64,000 nt of DNA from CALBRZ01 sp964511065 (GTDB taxonomy: Bacteria; Planctomycetota; Planctomycetia; Pirellulales; S012-138), in the NCBI GenBank assembly GCA_964511065.1, contig CAZEEG010000007.1:1-64000 (forward strand), read 5' to 3'. The position numbers and the translations under genes are program-made. Each line of letters starts with the position of its first letter. Position 1 is the stretch's first letter. Below are positions 29,674-38,443 of this stretch, in pieces. The notes beneath the pieces were generated by a model. It did not search any database. It had not been told where the DNA came from and worked only from the letters and a program-made list of their open reading frames with translations.

Positions 29674-30450
29674 TTAGTTCTTAAAAACGCTCGGATCCAC
29701 GCGGATGGTGCCCAGGTCGTGCTGGCCCGGTTTGAGCGTGATGGTGAACCGGCCCCGAGCCCAATCGCCTTGCGGATCGAGGTAACCGGCCTTCTCGTGC
29801 CACACCTGGAACTCCAGTTCCGTGCCTGCCGGCAGCTTTTCCAGTTTGAAGGTGCCGTCTTCGGCCGACACGGCCACGTAGGGGTTATTCCGGGGCAGGA
29901 TGAAGCCGCGCATCCAGGGATGGATGTTGCAGGCCACCGGCACCGGAATCAGTTGCTGGCGATTGAACTTGTGATCCACGCCGGTATTGGGGGGCAGCAG
30001 CGGGTTCTTGCCCTCGTCGCCCAGCGGCTGCACGTTGGCGTTGTGCGGCACGGGATCGGAGTTGTGCAGGATGACGGTCTGCTTGTCCAACCACACCGGA
30101 AGGATGTGCGGCACGAACCGGCCGCCCATGTTGTCGAACTTCACTTGCTTGGGAATGTTCTTCTCGATGTCCGGGTGGATGGCCACGTCGCGGGTGCGAA
30201 CATAGATCACCACGTTGGCGATCCCGCCGTCCTTGGAGACCAGCAACGATTCGTCCACCAGGCCCAGATTACCGAACGCTTCTTGATCCTTGGTGACTTG
30301 GACCGGCTTGGGAACGGGCGGTTTGCCGTCGTAAACAAACTTGCCAGTCAAGTCGGTCCATTCGGCGGCCGCAGCGGGCGACGCAACCAGCCAGACCAGG
30401 GCTGGAACGAGCACCAGAGCGAACCAAAAACCGAAACGAGTCTGCAACAT
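29674..30450 (-). CDS. Blue-copper-like (cupredoxin) exported protein
   Basis: 258 residues. The ATG at 30450 has AGGAGAGAGG just upstream. A cleavable signal peptide ends at about residue 29 (SPAAAAEW), with no lipobox, unlike the paralogue downstream. The fold has the same plan: His in PVPHNANV, then CNIHPWM (Cys-x2-His-x2-Met), then a beta domain with NPYVAVSAEDGTFKLEKLPAG. The Tyr/Trp-rich VWHE end is shared. A soluble form and a lipid-anchored form of one carrier next to each other suggest a mobile and a fixed copper shuttle, which is inference. Confidence 0.8.
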   Translation of the reverse strand: MLQTRFGFWFALVLVPALVWLVASPAAAAEWTDLTGKFVYDGKPPVPKPVQVTKDQEAFGNLGLVDESLLVSKDGGIANVVIYVRTRDVAIHPDIEKNIPKQVKFDNMGGRFVPHILPVWLDKQTVILHNSDPVPHNANVQPLGDEGKNPLLPPNTGVDHKFNRQQLIPVPVACNIHPWMRGFILPRNNPYVAVSAEDGTFKLEKLPAGTELEFQVWHEKAGYLDPQGDWARGRFTITLKPGQHDLGTIRVDPSVFKN

Positions 30451-30591
30451 AACCTCTCTCCTGACTGCCGCGCCGCCAGTCCTGTCGGCGCTGCGTCACA
30501 GGGCTCTCGCCCTCGTTTTTTGGGCGAATTTCGAATGATCCGGCACGCCAACCCTCGCCCTTTCCACCGAGGTCGGCTCGGGGGGGTGCCG

Positions 30592-30624
30592 TGACCGCAC
30601 CTTACGGTCAAACCGGCCATTATA
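30592..30624 (-). promoter_or_regulatory. Possible promoter with adjacent inverted repeat before the cupredoxin gene
   Basis: On the minus strand TATAAT lies at 30624-30619; no good -35 box is seen. Just downstream, TGACCG (30592-30597) and CGGTCA (30605-30610) form a 6-bp inverted repeat with a 7-nt spacer over the predicted start of transcription. The remainder of the 365-nt space has no gene. Confidence 0.4.
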
Positions 30625-30815
30625 AGCCCCGACGCATGGCTTCGCGCCCCCCCTTGTTCCCCGGTTTCACCTCCCCGTGCATCTCATGATACCGGAAGCG
30701 GGCTGGCGATCCCTGCGGCATTTTGTCACAGGCTGGCGCGGCGGCAGCGGGTTGCTGGCCGGCACCGCGCCTACAGCTAGCTCCACAGGTAGGGGGCGAT
30801 GCACACCGTTGGTGG

Positions 30816-33800
30816 TTATTCGTCTTCCTCGTTAACCAGGTCCGGCGGTGGCGAACCCTGGATCATCGGTTTGATCGATGTCTGATTCTTCATGTACTGG
30901 TCGTAGTTCAGCAGCAGATCCACCAGCGCGTCGATCTGCTCGGTGCTGGTTCCCTCGTGAATCAACTTGCCGACCTCGCCCTCGAACTTGTCGGGACGAA
31001 TCGGTTCGTTGGGTTTGATCACCGCGAACATCGCCGTGTACGGCAACAGATGCTTGGGATTGGCGATCCACTTGTGGAGGTAGTCGGGCCGCAGGCGGTT
31101 ATGCACCTGGTCCAGGTTGGGGGCCAGCGCATCAACACCGCCCTCGGGGGTGTAATCGCCCACCGCATGGCAGGCCACGCAGTAGTTGCGGTTGGTCACG
31201 ATCTTCAGCGCATCGCCTAGCCGTTGCCCGTACTGGTTTTCCTTGGCCGACAGCTCCAGCGGGTTGCGCCGATCGTAGTACTCGTAGGGATACTCCGCGC
31301 TGTCCTTGGCGGCGAAGTAATTGACCAGCGCTTCGGCCTCCTTGGGAGACAGGTTGAACTTGGGCATCCGCAGGACCACCGCCGGCCGAATCATGTACGG
31401 CTCCAGCAGGAAATCGTACAACCATGCCGGCTGAACCTTGGAGCCTTCGCCCACCAGCGGCGGCGGCACATAGCCCCAAGCACTGGGCAGGTCCTTCGGA
31501 TTGCGTTGATCGACGACGCGCGGGTACAGCCAGTTGGCAAACTCGCCACCCAACTGCGGTTGGCTCGGCCGGCCCGGTCCCGGAATCAACGACTCGGGAT
31601 AGACCGGGAAGGTCTTGTCACCGCTGAGCCAGTAGTTACCGTTGACGAGGGCATCGTCCCACAGCGTGTACAGGTGGATGATGTTGCCCTCTTCGTCTTC
31701 CGATTCCCAACTCATGCCCTTTTGGGCCGGGTCGATACTTCGCCGGGCAGTAATCGTGGCGGTGCCCAGCCCCCGCTTGTCCAGTCGCTTGGAGTCCGCG
31801 ATCTGCTCGGGCGTGAAATGCGGCTGGAACAGGTCGTGGTAATCGTCCGGCGCCGGTGGCGGCTGATGTGCGTACAGCAGCGAGTCGGGCTCAAAGGTGA
31901 ACGTAAACTTGGGCATGTCCAGAATATGGCAGCCCCCGCAGTTGTACTTCTCCAGTACTTTGCGGCCTTCGTTCAGGGCCTGCTGCCGCGGTTCGGCCGA
32001 ATACACGTATTGCTCGGCCGGCGGTTCCGCTACCAGGCCGAGAATGAATGTCATCACCGCTTCGCGCTCTTCGTCGTTGAACGGGAACTGCGGCATCCGC
32101 AGGCGCTCATCGTAGCGCATGTTCTGCGTCATCTCGTAGTCGTAGCTCCGAGGCGCCCGCAGCTTTTGCCACAAGAACCCTTCGCGGTGGTGCGACAGCA
32201 GCGCGTGCAGGAAGAACGCCTTGTCCTTGTTCTTGAGCCCCTCCAGGTCCAGGTGAGGTTCGCCGTCGGGACCGGTAATGACCACATCCGGATCGGAATG
32301 CTTCACGTACTGGCCGATCTGGTTGAACGCAATTTTGGCCGGTTCCTTGCGCCCCCAGTCGGCCAGGGCGGTGCCGATCGGCTTGGCCGATTCCATACCC
32401 GGGATGTCGTGGCAGCCAAAGCAACCGTACTTCCGCACGGAGCGGGCTCCCACGAACCGCAGCAGGCGGTTGACGCGGTCGGTCTCGTCGCGGAACTTGC
32501 CCAGCAGCTCCTTCTCGTCGCCCTTGATTTCACGAGCCAGCTCCAGCGGGATGCCGGTTTGCAAATACTGCTCGGCCTGCTGCCGCGTGAATACGCCCTG
32601 CAGATGCCCAAGCGCCAGTTCGTAGAGCGCATCCTGGTCGATACGCGGAAGCGGATCGGCCTCCCAGTTGTTGGTCGAATCCATCAGGAACAGGGCAATA
32701 TCGGCCGCCGGGTCCACCACGGTACCGTCCTTCTGCCGGACCGGGTCCAGCAGCATGTCGGGCATCTTGGTCCGGTGCGAGTAGTGCGTGGGGTTCTTGA
32801 GCCAGCTATACAGCCAGCGGGCTCCCTTGTCGGCCGCCTCGTCACCACCGGCTCGGAGCTTGCTGCCGATGTTCGACAGGTCCGGGCCTTGGTCGGCGGT
32901 CAGCCGTTCATCGGTAAAGGCGCTGTGCTGGTGGCACGCCAGGCAACCGCGATCGGCAAAGAACTGCTTGCCGCGCTCGGCGTCGGGGGCCTCGGTGACT
33001 TCCTCGGGCCGCGTGGCCGGAATGTATGGCTGGCTCGATGTCAGCAGAAATTCCGTAATCGCCCGAATCTCGATCGCTTCCAGCTTTTCGGTGTGGTAAG
33101 GCTCCTCGACGGTTTCGCCGAACGCCTCGCCCTCGGCTTTCTCTTCGGCGAGGAGGTGGTCGTACAGCCCGAAAAACTGCGGCATCCGCGTGGTCGGACG
33201 GAAGTCCTTGGGATTGCGAATCCAGTTGTAAACGAACTCCTTGGAGAGTTTGCTCGACACGTATCGCAGGCTGGGGCCGACCGGGCGCATCGTGCCGGGC
33301 ACTTCGACATCGGCCAGGACCAGGGCCAGGCGATGATGCTGCTCGCTCAAGTAGGCTGGCTGGGGCGACAACGGATTCTTGGCCCGGGCCTCGTCTTCCT
33401 TGAGCAGTTGCACCAGGCGCCGCCGAATGGTGTCGTTGGTCGGATCACGCACCACGCGGCCAGCCAGGTCTTGTAGCTGTTGGGCGAAGCGGGCCAGCCC
33501 TTGGTTGGCCTCGTCGGCCGAATAGCCCTGCGGCACGGCGTCCTCGCGGTAGGCGGGCTTACCGTCCTCGGTAACTTCGACACCCGTCCCGAATAGCTGC
33601 TGCAAACGCTGCAGGTAACTGTCAGCATGCTGGCGGCGATAGGTTTCGTTGGAGTAGAGGGCCGGATCGGCGTACAGCGCCAGGGCCGCCGGCGCATAGG
33701 CCGGTTCCAGTCGCATGTCGGGGCCAATGGTGCGCGTGAGGCTTTCGTAGCCCTTGATTTCGTGACAGCCAAAACAGCCGTACTCCCGCACCAGGTTGTA

Positions 33801-35804
33801 GCCCTGCATCAGCTTCGGGGCCGGAGGCTCGGGGAACCGTTCGCTGGGCAGCAGTTCCACTACATTGTGGTGGCACTTCAGGCACATGCTTTCCGAGAAC
33901 CGCTTGGGCATCATCGGAAAGATCCAGTGATGGTTGTCGAACCAGTCGTATTCCTTGGTCCATTGCTGCAACTGTTCGACGGAATTGGGCGCGTGCGATG
34001 CCCATTTGAACGCCGTGGCGCTGCCCTGCCCGTCGTGGCAGATCGTGCAACCGACAGTATCAAACGGGTGGGGACTGGTCGAGCCACCAAACAGATCGAG
34101 CCGGGGATGGGTGCTGTAGGGGTGCGGCACGCCGCGGCGAATCTTCAACTCCAGAGGCTGGCCCCAACTGACCACGCCCAGCAGTTGATCGACAGCATCT
34201 TGGCGCGTCCAGATGTCCTTCCCTCCCACCGCCACGATCACGTCGCCCGTCTTGAGCTGCGCATCGGCCGCGAAACTGCGAGCCATCACAAACTCGACCG
34301 TGGCATCGTTGGCGCTGAACACGCCCCGGTCGGCCAGTCGGAAGCCATATGCCCGAAGCAGCAGTTCGTTCTGCTCGTCGTGGGTCAGTTCGTTGGGAAT
34401 GATGGGGTCGAGATAGACCTGTTCTGCCCCATCGTCGCCGGCAACGGTGAGGGCGGGCGGTTCGGGCGGCGTGTTGAGCGTGATGGCAGGCAGCACGTGC
34501 TCGTGCGGATAGCCCGCATCGATCGCCGAGCCGGGCGCGGTCTTATCAATACCCACGTGACAGGTTGTACAGCGGTCGAACCGGGCAACGTCCTGGAAGT
34601 TGAAGTCGATGGTCAGGTTGGGCAGCCAGATCTGGCGGATCTTGATGTCACCTTCCTTGCTGAAGGCGTCGAGAATCGGCATGTTCAGCAGCCGCTTGCC
34701 CACGTTGGGGCGGCTCTTGGCCAGTTGCTCCTCGAGCCGGTTCATATCCGTCCGGTAACGGTCCAGGTTCTGCCTCGCGGAACTCACCTGGGCATTCACC
34801 GCATTGCGGGCCCGCTCCAGCCGTTCGCGGTAGGTCTTGGCCGACTCGTAACGGCGATTCAGGTCGTTCACCTCGGCAGAAATGGAATCCACGCGGGCCT
34901 GTAGCGCGTCCAGTTCCGACCGCGGCGCATCGTTGCCGAACGCCAGGTTGAACGCGCTGCGCGCTTCGTCCAAATCGGCCCGGCGGAACTTTAGGTCGCG
35001 CTGGAGGACTTCCTCGCGGAACAGCGCCTCTTTGACGACGTCCTCAATTTCCCGCATGAACTGTTGGCGGTGCTCCGTGCTGGGGGCTTCAATCGCCTGC
35101 CTCAGGGTGGCATCCGCCGCCGCCAGCCACTGCTGGGTGTCCTGGGGAGCGCTGTCCCAATACCGGGCGAGCGTTTCCTCGATCCGCGGCCGCAAGCTTT
35201 CCAGGTGGCCGCTCAATTGTTCATTGAGTGTCTCCAACCGCTTCTCGGCGGCCTGCACCTGCGATTGCAGCATGTGTTTGCGCTGGGGATTGCTCTCGAC
35301 TTCGAGCGTCCCGCGGTCGATCTGCAGGCTTACGGCCAGTTCGGCCAATTCGCTGTTGAGGGCGATGGCGGCCGCCGATGCCTCGTTCACCTGATAGAAC
35401 TGCTGCTCGGCCTGGCTCGCCTGGGGCACTTGGTCTGTGGCCCCGGTCGTATCGAGACTGACCAGTTCGACCGCATCGCCATCGCCCACCTGGGCGCGCT
35501 CGGCGACGTACAGCATGAACAGTTTGCCGAAGGCGGGTTCTGGTGGCTGCGAACTGACTTCTTCAAGAACGTCCTCGCGAATGACTTCGCCATCGCGGAA
35601 GTTGCCGGCCAGTTCTTCGTAGATGCGCGCCTGGAGCGTCCAGACTTCCAGCTTGCCGTAGTAGTTTTCCTGGTAGGTCTTCCACTCGCGGTTATGGTCG
35701 TCGGCAATCATCCAGACCGTGGCCAGCAGCATGGCCAGGGAGGAAAGGCCGAAGTAGAAGTGGACCTTCTTGATATCACGCCAAGTTTTTTCTGTAGCAG
35801 GCAT
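30816..35804 (-). CDS. Giant octahaem c-type cytochrome with coiled coil and PDZ domain
   Basis: 1662 residues. The ATG at 35804 has GGAGAGGG just upstream. One N-terminal helix (about 14-34) anchors the protein. Residues 130-385 form a long coiled coil. Haem motifs CxxCH are at 412, 586, 641, 677, 954, 1128, 1289 and 1542 (CTTCH, CTICH, CLKCH, CFGCH, CLACH, CFGCH, CGGCH, CVACH). A PDZ-like domain (TGDVIVAVGGKDIWTRQDA) lies between haems 1 and 2. It follows the cytochrome b genes by 71 nt and should be a subunit of the quinol-oxidising complex, replacing cytochrome c1 or f with a haem wire. No close match to a described enzyme is recognised. Confidence 0.9.
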   Translation of the reverse strand: MPATEKTWRDIKKVHFYFGLSSLAMLLATVWMIADDHNREWKTYQENYYGKLEVWTLQARIYEELAGNFRDGEVIREDVLEEVSSQPPEPAFGKLFMLYVAERAQVGDGDAVELVSLDTTGATDQVPQASQAEQQFYQVNEASAAAIALNSELAELAVSLQIDRGTLEVESNPQRKHMLQSQVQAAEKRLETLNEQLSGHLESLRPRIEETLARYWDSAPQDTQQWLAAADATLRQAIEAPSTEHRQQFMREIEDVVKEALFREEVLQRDLKFRRADLDEARSAFNLAFGNDAPRSELDALQARVDSISAEVNDLNRRYESAKTYRERLERARNAVNAQVSSARQNLDRYRTDMNRLEEQLAKSRPNVGKRLLNMPILDAFSKEGDIKIRQIWLPNLTIDFNFQDVARFDRCTTCHVGIDKTAPGSAIDAGYPHEHVLPAITLNTPPEPPALTVAGDDGAEQVYLDPIIPNELTHDEQNELLLRAYGFRLADRGVFSANDATVEFVMARSFAADAQLKTGDVIVAVGGKDIWTRQDAVDQLLGVVSWGQPLELKIRRGVPHPYSTHPRLDLFGGSTSPHPFDTVGCTICHDGQGSATAFKWASHAPNSVEQLQQWTKEYDWFDNHHWIFPMMPKRFSESMCLKCHHNVVELLPSERFPEPPAPKLMQGYNLVREYGCFGCHEIKGYESLTRTIGPDMRLEPAYAPAALALYADPALYSNETYRRQHADSYLQRLQQLFGTGVEVTEDGKPAYREDAVPQGYSADEANQGLARFAQQLQDLAGRVVRDPTNDTIRRRLVQLLKEDEARAKNPLSPQPAYLSEQHHRLALVLADVEVPGTMRPVGPSLRYVSSKLSKEFVYNWIRNPKDFRPTTRMPQFFGLYDHLLAEEKAEGEAFGETVEEPYHTEKLEAIEIRAITEFLLTSSQPYIPATRPEEVTEAPDAERGKQFFADRGCLACHQHSAFTDERLTADQGPDLSNIGSKLRAGGDEAADKGARWLYSWLKNPTHYSHRTKMPDMLLDPVRQKDGTVVDPAADIALFLMDSTNNWEADPLPRIDQDALYELALGHLQGVFTRQQAEQYLQTGIPLELAREIKGDEKELLGKFRDETDRVNRLLRFVGARSVRKYGCFGCHDIPGMESAKPIGTALADWGRKEPAKIAFNQIGQYVKHSDPDVVITGPDGEPHLDLEGLKNKDKAFFLHALLSHHREGFLWQKLRAPRSYDYEMTQNMRYDERLRMPQFPFNDEEREAVMTFILGLVAEPPAEQYVYSAEPRQQALNEGRKVLEKYNCGGCHILDMPKFTFTFEPDSLLYAHQPPPAPDDYHDLFQPHFTPEQIADSKRLDKRGLGTATITARRSIDPAQKGMSWESEDEEGNIIHLYTLWDDALVNGNYWLSGDKTFPVYPESLIPGPGRPSQPQLGGEFANWLYPRVVDQRNPKDLPSAWGYVPPPLVGEGSKVQPAWLYDFLLEPYMIRPAVVLRMPKFNLSPKEAEALVNYFAAKDSAEYPYEYYDRRNPLELSAKENQYGQRLGDALKIVTNRNYCVACHAVGDYTPEGGVDALAPNLDQVHNRLRPDYLHKWIANPKHLLPYTAMFAVIKPNEPIRPDKFEGEVGKLIHEGTSTEQIDALVDLLLNYDQYMKNQTSIKPMIQGSPPPDLVNEEDE

Positions 35805-35875
35805 TTGCCCTCTCCGGAGCAATCGCGGGGCCTGTTAGCGGTTGGGAAGCGGCCGGTGTGCGAAGCAGGCCGCGG

Positions 35876-37219
35876 CTAAATGTTGAAGAAGAACTCCGGG
35901 ATGTAGACGATGTATTTCAAGTTCAAGGTCCAGCGGAGCAGCATCTTGATCGGCAAGGCAGCCATGAACAGCAGCAGGATGGCCAGCACCATGTAACGGA
36001 TGAAGCCCATCCGCACGAAAAACGGCCGCAGGACCGTGGCCGCCATAAGCGGCGGCAAGAACAGGAAATACCCCAGCACCAGGATGATCCCCAGCCCTTC
36101 GCGCTTCAGGATCATCCAAAGCGATTCCGCCATGCCCATGTCGGAAGTGACTTTGGGTACGGTTGCCCCCATCCAGTTGATCCAGAAGTAATCCGACAGG
36201 TTGACGTTGTTTTGGGCCTCGACCTTGTGTGCGTCCCAGAATTCAAATGGCCCAAAGAAGCTCCAGTTGGGACCACGCAAGAAGGTCCCCAGCACGATCA
36301 GCGTGACCCACAGTTCCAAAAAGCCGATTTGGAACATCACGTAGGCGAACTTGCGCTGCTCGATCGTGTAGTAGCCGTTACCCTGCTTGTTGAAATCCAG
36401 GTAGGGAATCGCCATCAACCCCACGATTACCAGGCTGGGCAGGACCACGCCCGCCATCCATGGGTCGAAGTACACCAGCATTTCCTGCAGGCCCAGGAAG
36501 TACCAGGGGGCCTTGGAGGGGTTGGGGGTCTTGACCGAACTGGCCGGTTCTTCCAACGGCGCCTTGAGCATGATTGCCCAGACCAGCAACAACGCGGTCA
36601 GTAGCACCATGCAGATCAACTCGGTATACACCAAATCGGGCCAGACCAGCACTTTCTCGTTATCGAGCGACTCCAGCGGTGGCAGTCCCTGCTTGGCGCG
36701 GTCGTCGTTCTGCACGGCCTTCCAGGTGGCCAGCCAGGTGAAGAATCCCAGCAGCAACACCAGCATCACGATCGGCACGTTGTCCGGCTTGGCAACGATG
36801 GCCCAAAAGTTGGGATTGGTCATCGATAGTCCCAGCAGCAGCAGCACCAGGTTGAACCCGGTGTAGGCCACGGCCGGCTGGACAAAGAACCGCCGCCCCA
36901 AGTACAGCACCACCAGCGCGGCCGCCGTACCCACGGTGTAGATCACCGCCCCGCGGTTGCCCGACAGCAGGGAGTTGACGAAGTGCTCGATATCGTGTCC
37001 CAGGCCGGGCAGTGTGCCAGACCAGGCGAAAGCGCCCAGGATGACGAACCCCAGCGAGGCCAGCAGGCAGGCCATCGCCAGGCTTCCGCGGTGCATCCGA
37101 AAGTGCAAAACGCCAGCGACGGCAGCGTTGAGTACCGCCAGCACCAGATAATAGGGGCCTAGAAAGGACGAAGCCTTGTCGACGAAGTCAAACGACGCGC
37201 CATGCATAAGTTCATCCAT
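35876..37219 (-). CDS. Cytochrome b C-terminal subunit (subunit IV-like), N-terminally extended
   Basis: 447 residues from the ATG at 37219, far longer than b6f subunit IV (about 160). The core begins near residue 225 with PNPSKAPWYFLGLQEML, the region equivalent to the PEWY loop of the Qo site, here reading APWY. The N-terminal 200 residues contain about five further membrane helices of unknown role. The C-terminal part adds about three more helices and ends in aromatic residues. With the b6-like gene upstream it forms a split cytochrome b. Confidence 0.88.
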   Translation of the reverse strand: MDELMHGASFDFVDKASSFLGPYYLVLAVLNAAVAGVLHFRMHRGSLAMACLLASLGFVILGAFAWSGTLPGLGHDIEHFVNSLLSGNRGAVIYTVGTAAALVVLYLGRRFFVQPAVAYTGFNLVLLLLGLSMTNPNFWAIVAKPDNVPIVMLVLLLGFFTWLATWKAVQNDDRAKQGLPPLESLDNEKVLVWPDLVYTELICMVLLTALLLVWAIMLKAPLEEPASSVKTPNPSKAPWYFLGLQEMLVYFDPWMAGVVLPSLVIVGLMAIPYLDFNKQGNGYYTIEQRKFAYVMFQIGFLELWVTLIVLGTFLRGPNWSFFGPFEFWDAHKVEAQNNVNLSDYFWINWMGATVPKVTSDMGMAESLWMILKREGLGIILVLGYFLFLPPLMAATVLRPFFVRMGFIRYMVLAILLLFMAALPIKMLLRWTLNLKYIVYIPEFFFNI

Positions 37220-37331
37220 CGTGTCGGCAGGAAATGGCCGCCCCGGCTTGCCAAGGCAGGCTCACCCACCGCGTTGTCGCAGTTCATTTCGACTCGTGCC
37301 GCCGACCCCTTCGAGCGAGGCCGCCGAACCA

Positions 37332-38108
37332 TCACAGGGGACCGCTGATCCCGCCGTCCTTTCTGACCCGCCAAAAGTGAATGGCCAACAACATCGCCAC
37401 CGCCAACGGAATAGCGATACAGTGCAACACGTAAAACCGGTTGAGCGTTTCCTCGCCCACGATTCGGGCACCTAGCAGGCCGAACCGGGCGTCGGAGGCG
37501 CTGGTGATCATGTCGATCCCGCCGATGGAAAGCAACTGCTGCCCTGGTCCTTCACTTCCCAAAAAGGGCGTGGCTCGGGCCATGTTGGAGCCCACCGTGA
37601 TGGCCCAAATGGCAAGCTGGTCCCACGGTAACAGGTAGCCGGTAAACGAGAGCAATAACGTGAGCAGCAGCAGGATCACGCCAATCACCCAGTTGAACTC
37701 TCGGGGTGGTTTATAGCTGCCGGTTAAAAATACCCTGTACATGTGCAGCCAAACGGTAATCACCATGGCGTGGGCCCCCCAGCGATGCAGTTCGCGGAGA
37801 ATGCCCAAGCTGGTGACGTCGCGCAGGGCCGTGATGTCGGTGAATGCCCACTGCAAGGTGGGGCGGTAATAGAACATCAGCAGCACGCCGGTGACGGTCT
37901 CCACCAGAAACAGGAAGAACGTCACCCCGCCCATGCACCACGTATAGCTCAGGGCAATGCCTTGCTTCTTGATGGAAACCGGGTGCAAGTGCAGGAAGAA
38001 GTTGGTGAGCATGACCACGATGCGATTCCGCCGGTCCAGCGGCATCGGGTGGCGAAAGATGCTCTTCCAAATCTGGCTATTGCGTACCGTTTCGCCAATT
38101 GACGGCAT
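37332..38108 (-). CDS. Cytochrome b N-terminal subunit (b6-like)
   Basis: 258 residues from the ATG at 38108. Four membrane helices carry two His pairs: HRWGAHAMVITVWLH, and HCIAIPLAVAMLLAIH with 14 residues between. The end RKDGGISGP is close to the RKQGISGP of b6. LPWDQLAIWAITVGSNM is the Qo helix cd region. Length and split from the C-terminal part indicate a b6f-like arrangement rather than a full-length bc1 cytochrome b. It oxidises quinol together with the Rieske protein encoded upstream. Confidence 0.93.
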   Translation of the reverse strand: MPSIGETVRNSQIWKSIFRHPMPLDRRNRIVVMLTNFFLHLHPVSIKKQGIALSYTWCMGGVTFFLFLVETVTGVLLMFYYRPTLQWAFTDITALRDVTSLGILRELHRWGAHAMVITVWLHMYRVFLTGSYKPPREFNWVIGVILLLLTLLLSFTGYLLPWDQLAIWAITVGSNMARATPFLGSEGPGQQLLSIGGIDMITSASDARFGLLGARIVGEETLNRFYVLHCIAIPLAVAMLLAIHFWRVRKDGGISGPL

Positions 38109-38268
38109 CGGCGTTCCCTAGCGAATTGGAGGATGCGTGGTTGCTTTGGCTATGTTTGGCGGCTGCCGGTGTGTGCGGGGAGGCATATGGGGTATCTCTG
38201 CCCGGCTGCCACGATTCGATTGCGCTGTAGGTAGCAGAAACGCGAAGCGGGTTTCCCACTTTCTGTCC

Positions 38269-38352
38269 GTGCCACGGCTCTGCGAACCGTGCATGAAATT
38301 CCTTCTGCGTGTGCCGTGCTTGGATCATTCGTGCCACGGATCGGTGAACCGT
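38269..38352. repeat. Two copies of a REP-like palindromic element
   Basis: GTGCCACGGCTCTGCGAACC begins at 38269 and GTGCCACGGATCGGTGAACC begins at 38331. Each can fold as CACGGNTC/GAACCGT. A similar unit in the opposite orientation is at 55325-55348. They lie in the 335-nt space between the Rieske and cytochrome b genes, which otherwise holds no gene. Confidence 0.55.
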
Positions 38353-38443
38353 AGACGATACCGATAGGCGTTGTCTAACCCCCCGTTCTTGCCGCGGTAT
38401 GGTTCCCGGTTGCCTTGCGTAGCGGTGCGTTTGCGATTGGCGG

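Noticed and set aside
31224..33476. A 750-codon open frame on the plus strand
   Set aside because: It lies entirely opposite the octahaem cytochrome gene, which has clear haem motifs. Its composition is that of a GC-rich antisense shadow and it shows no family features.
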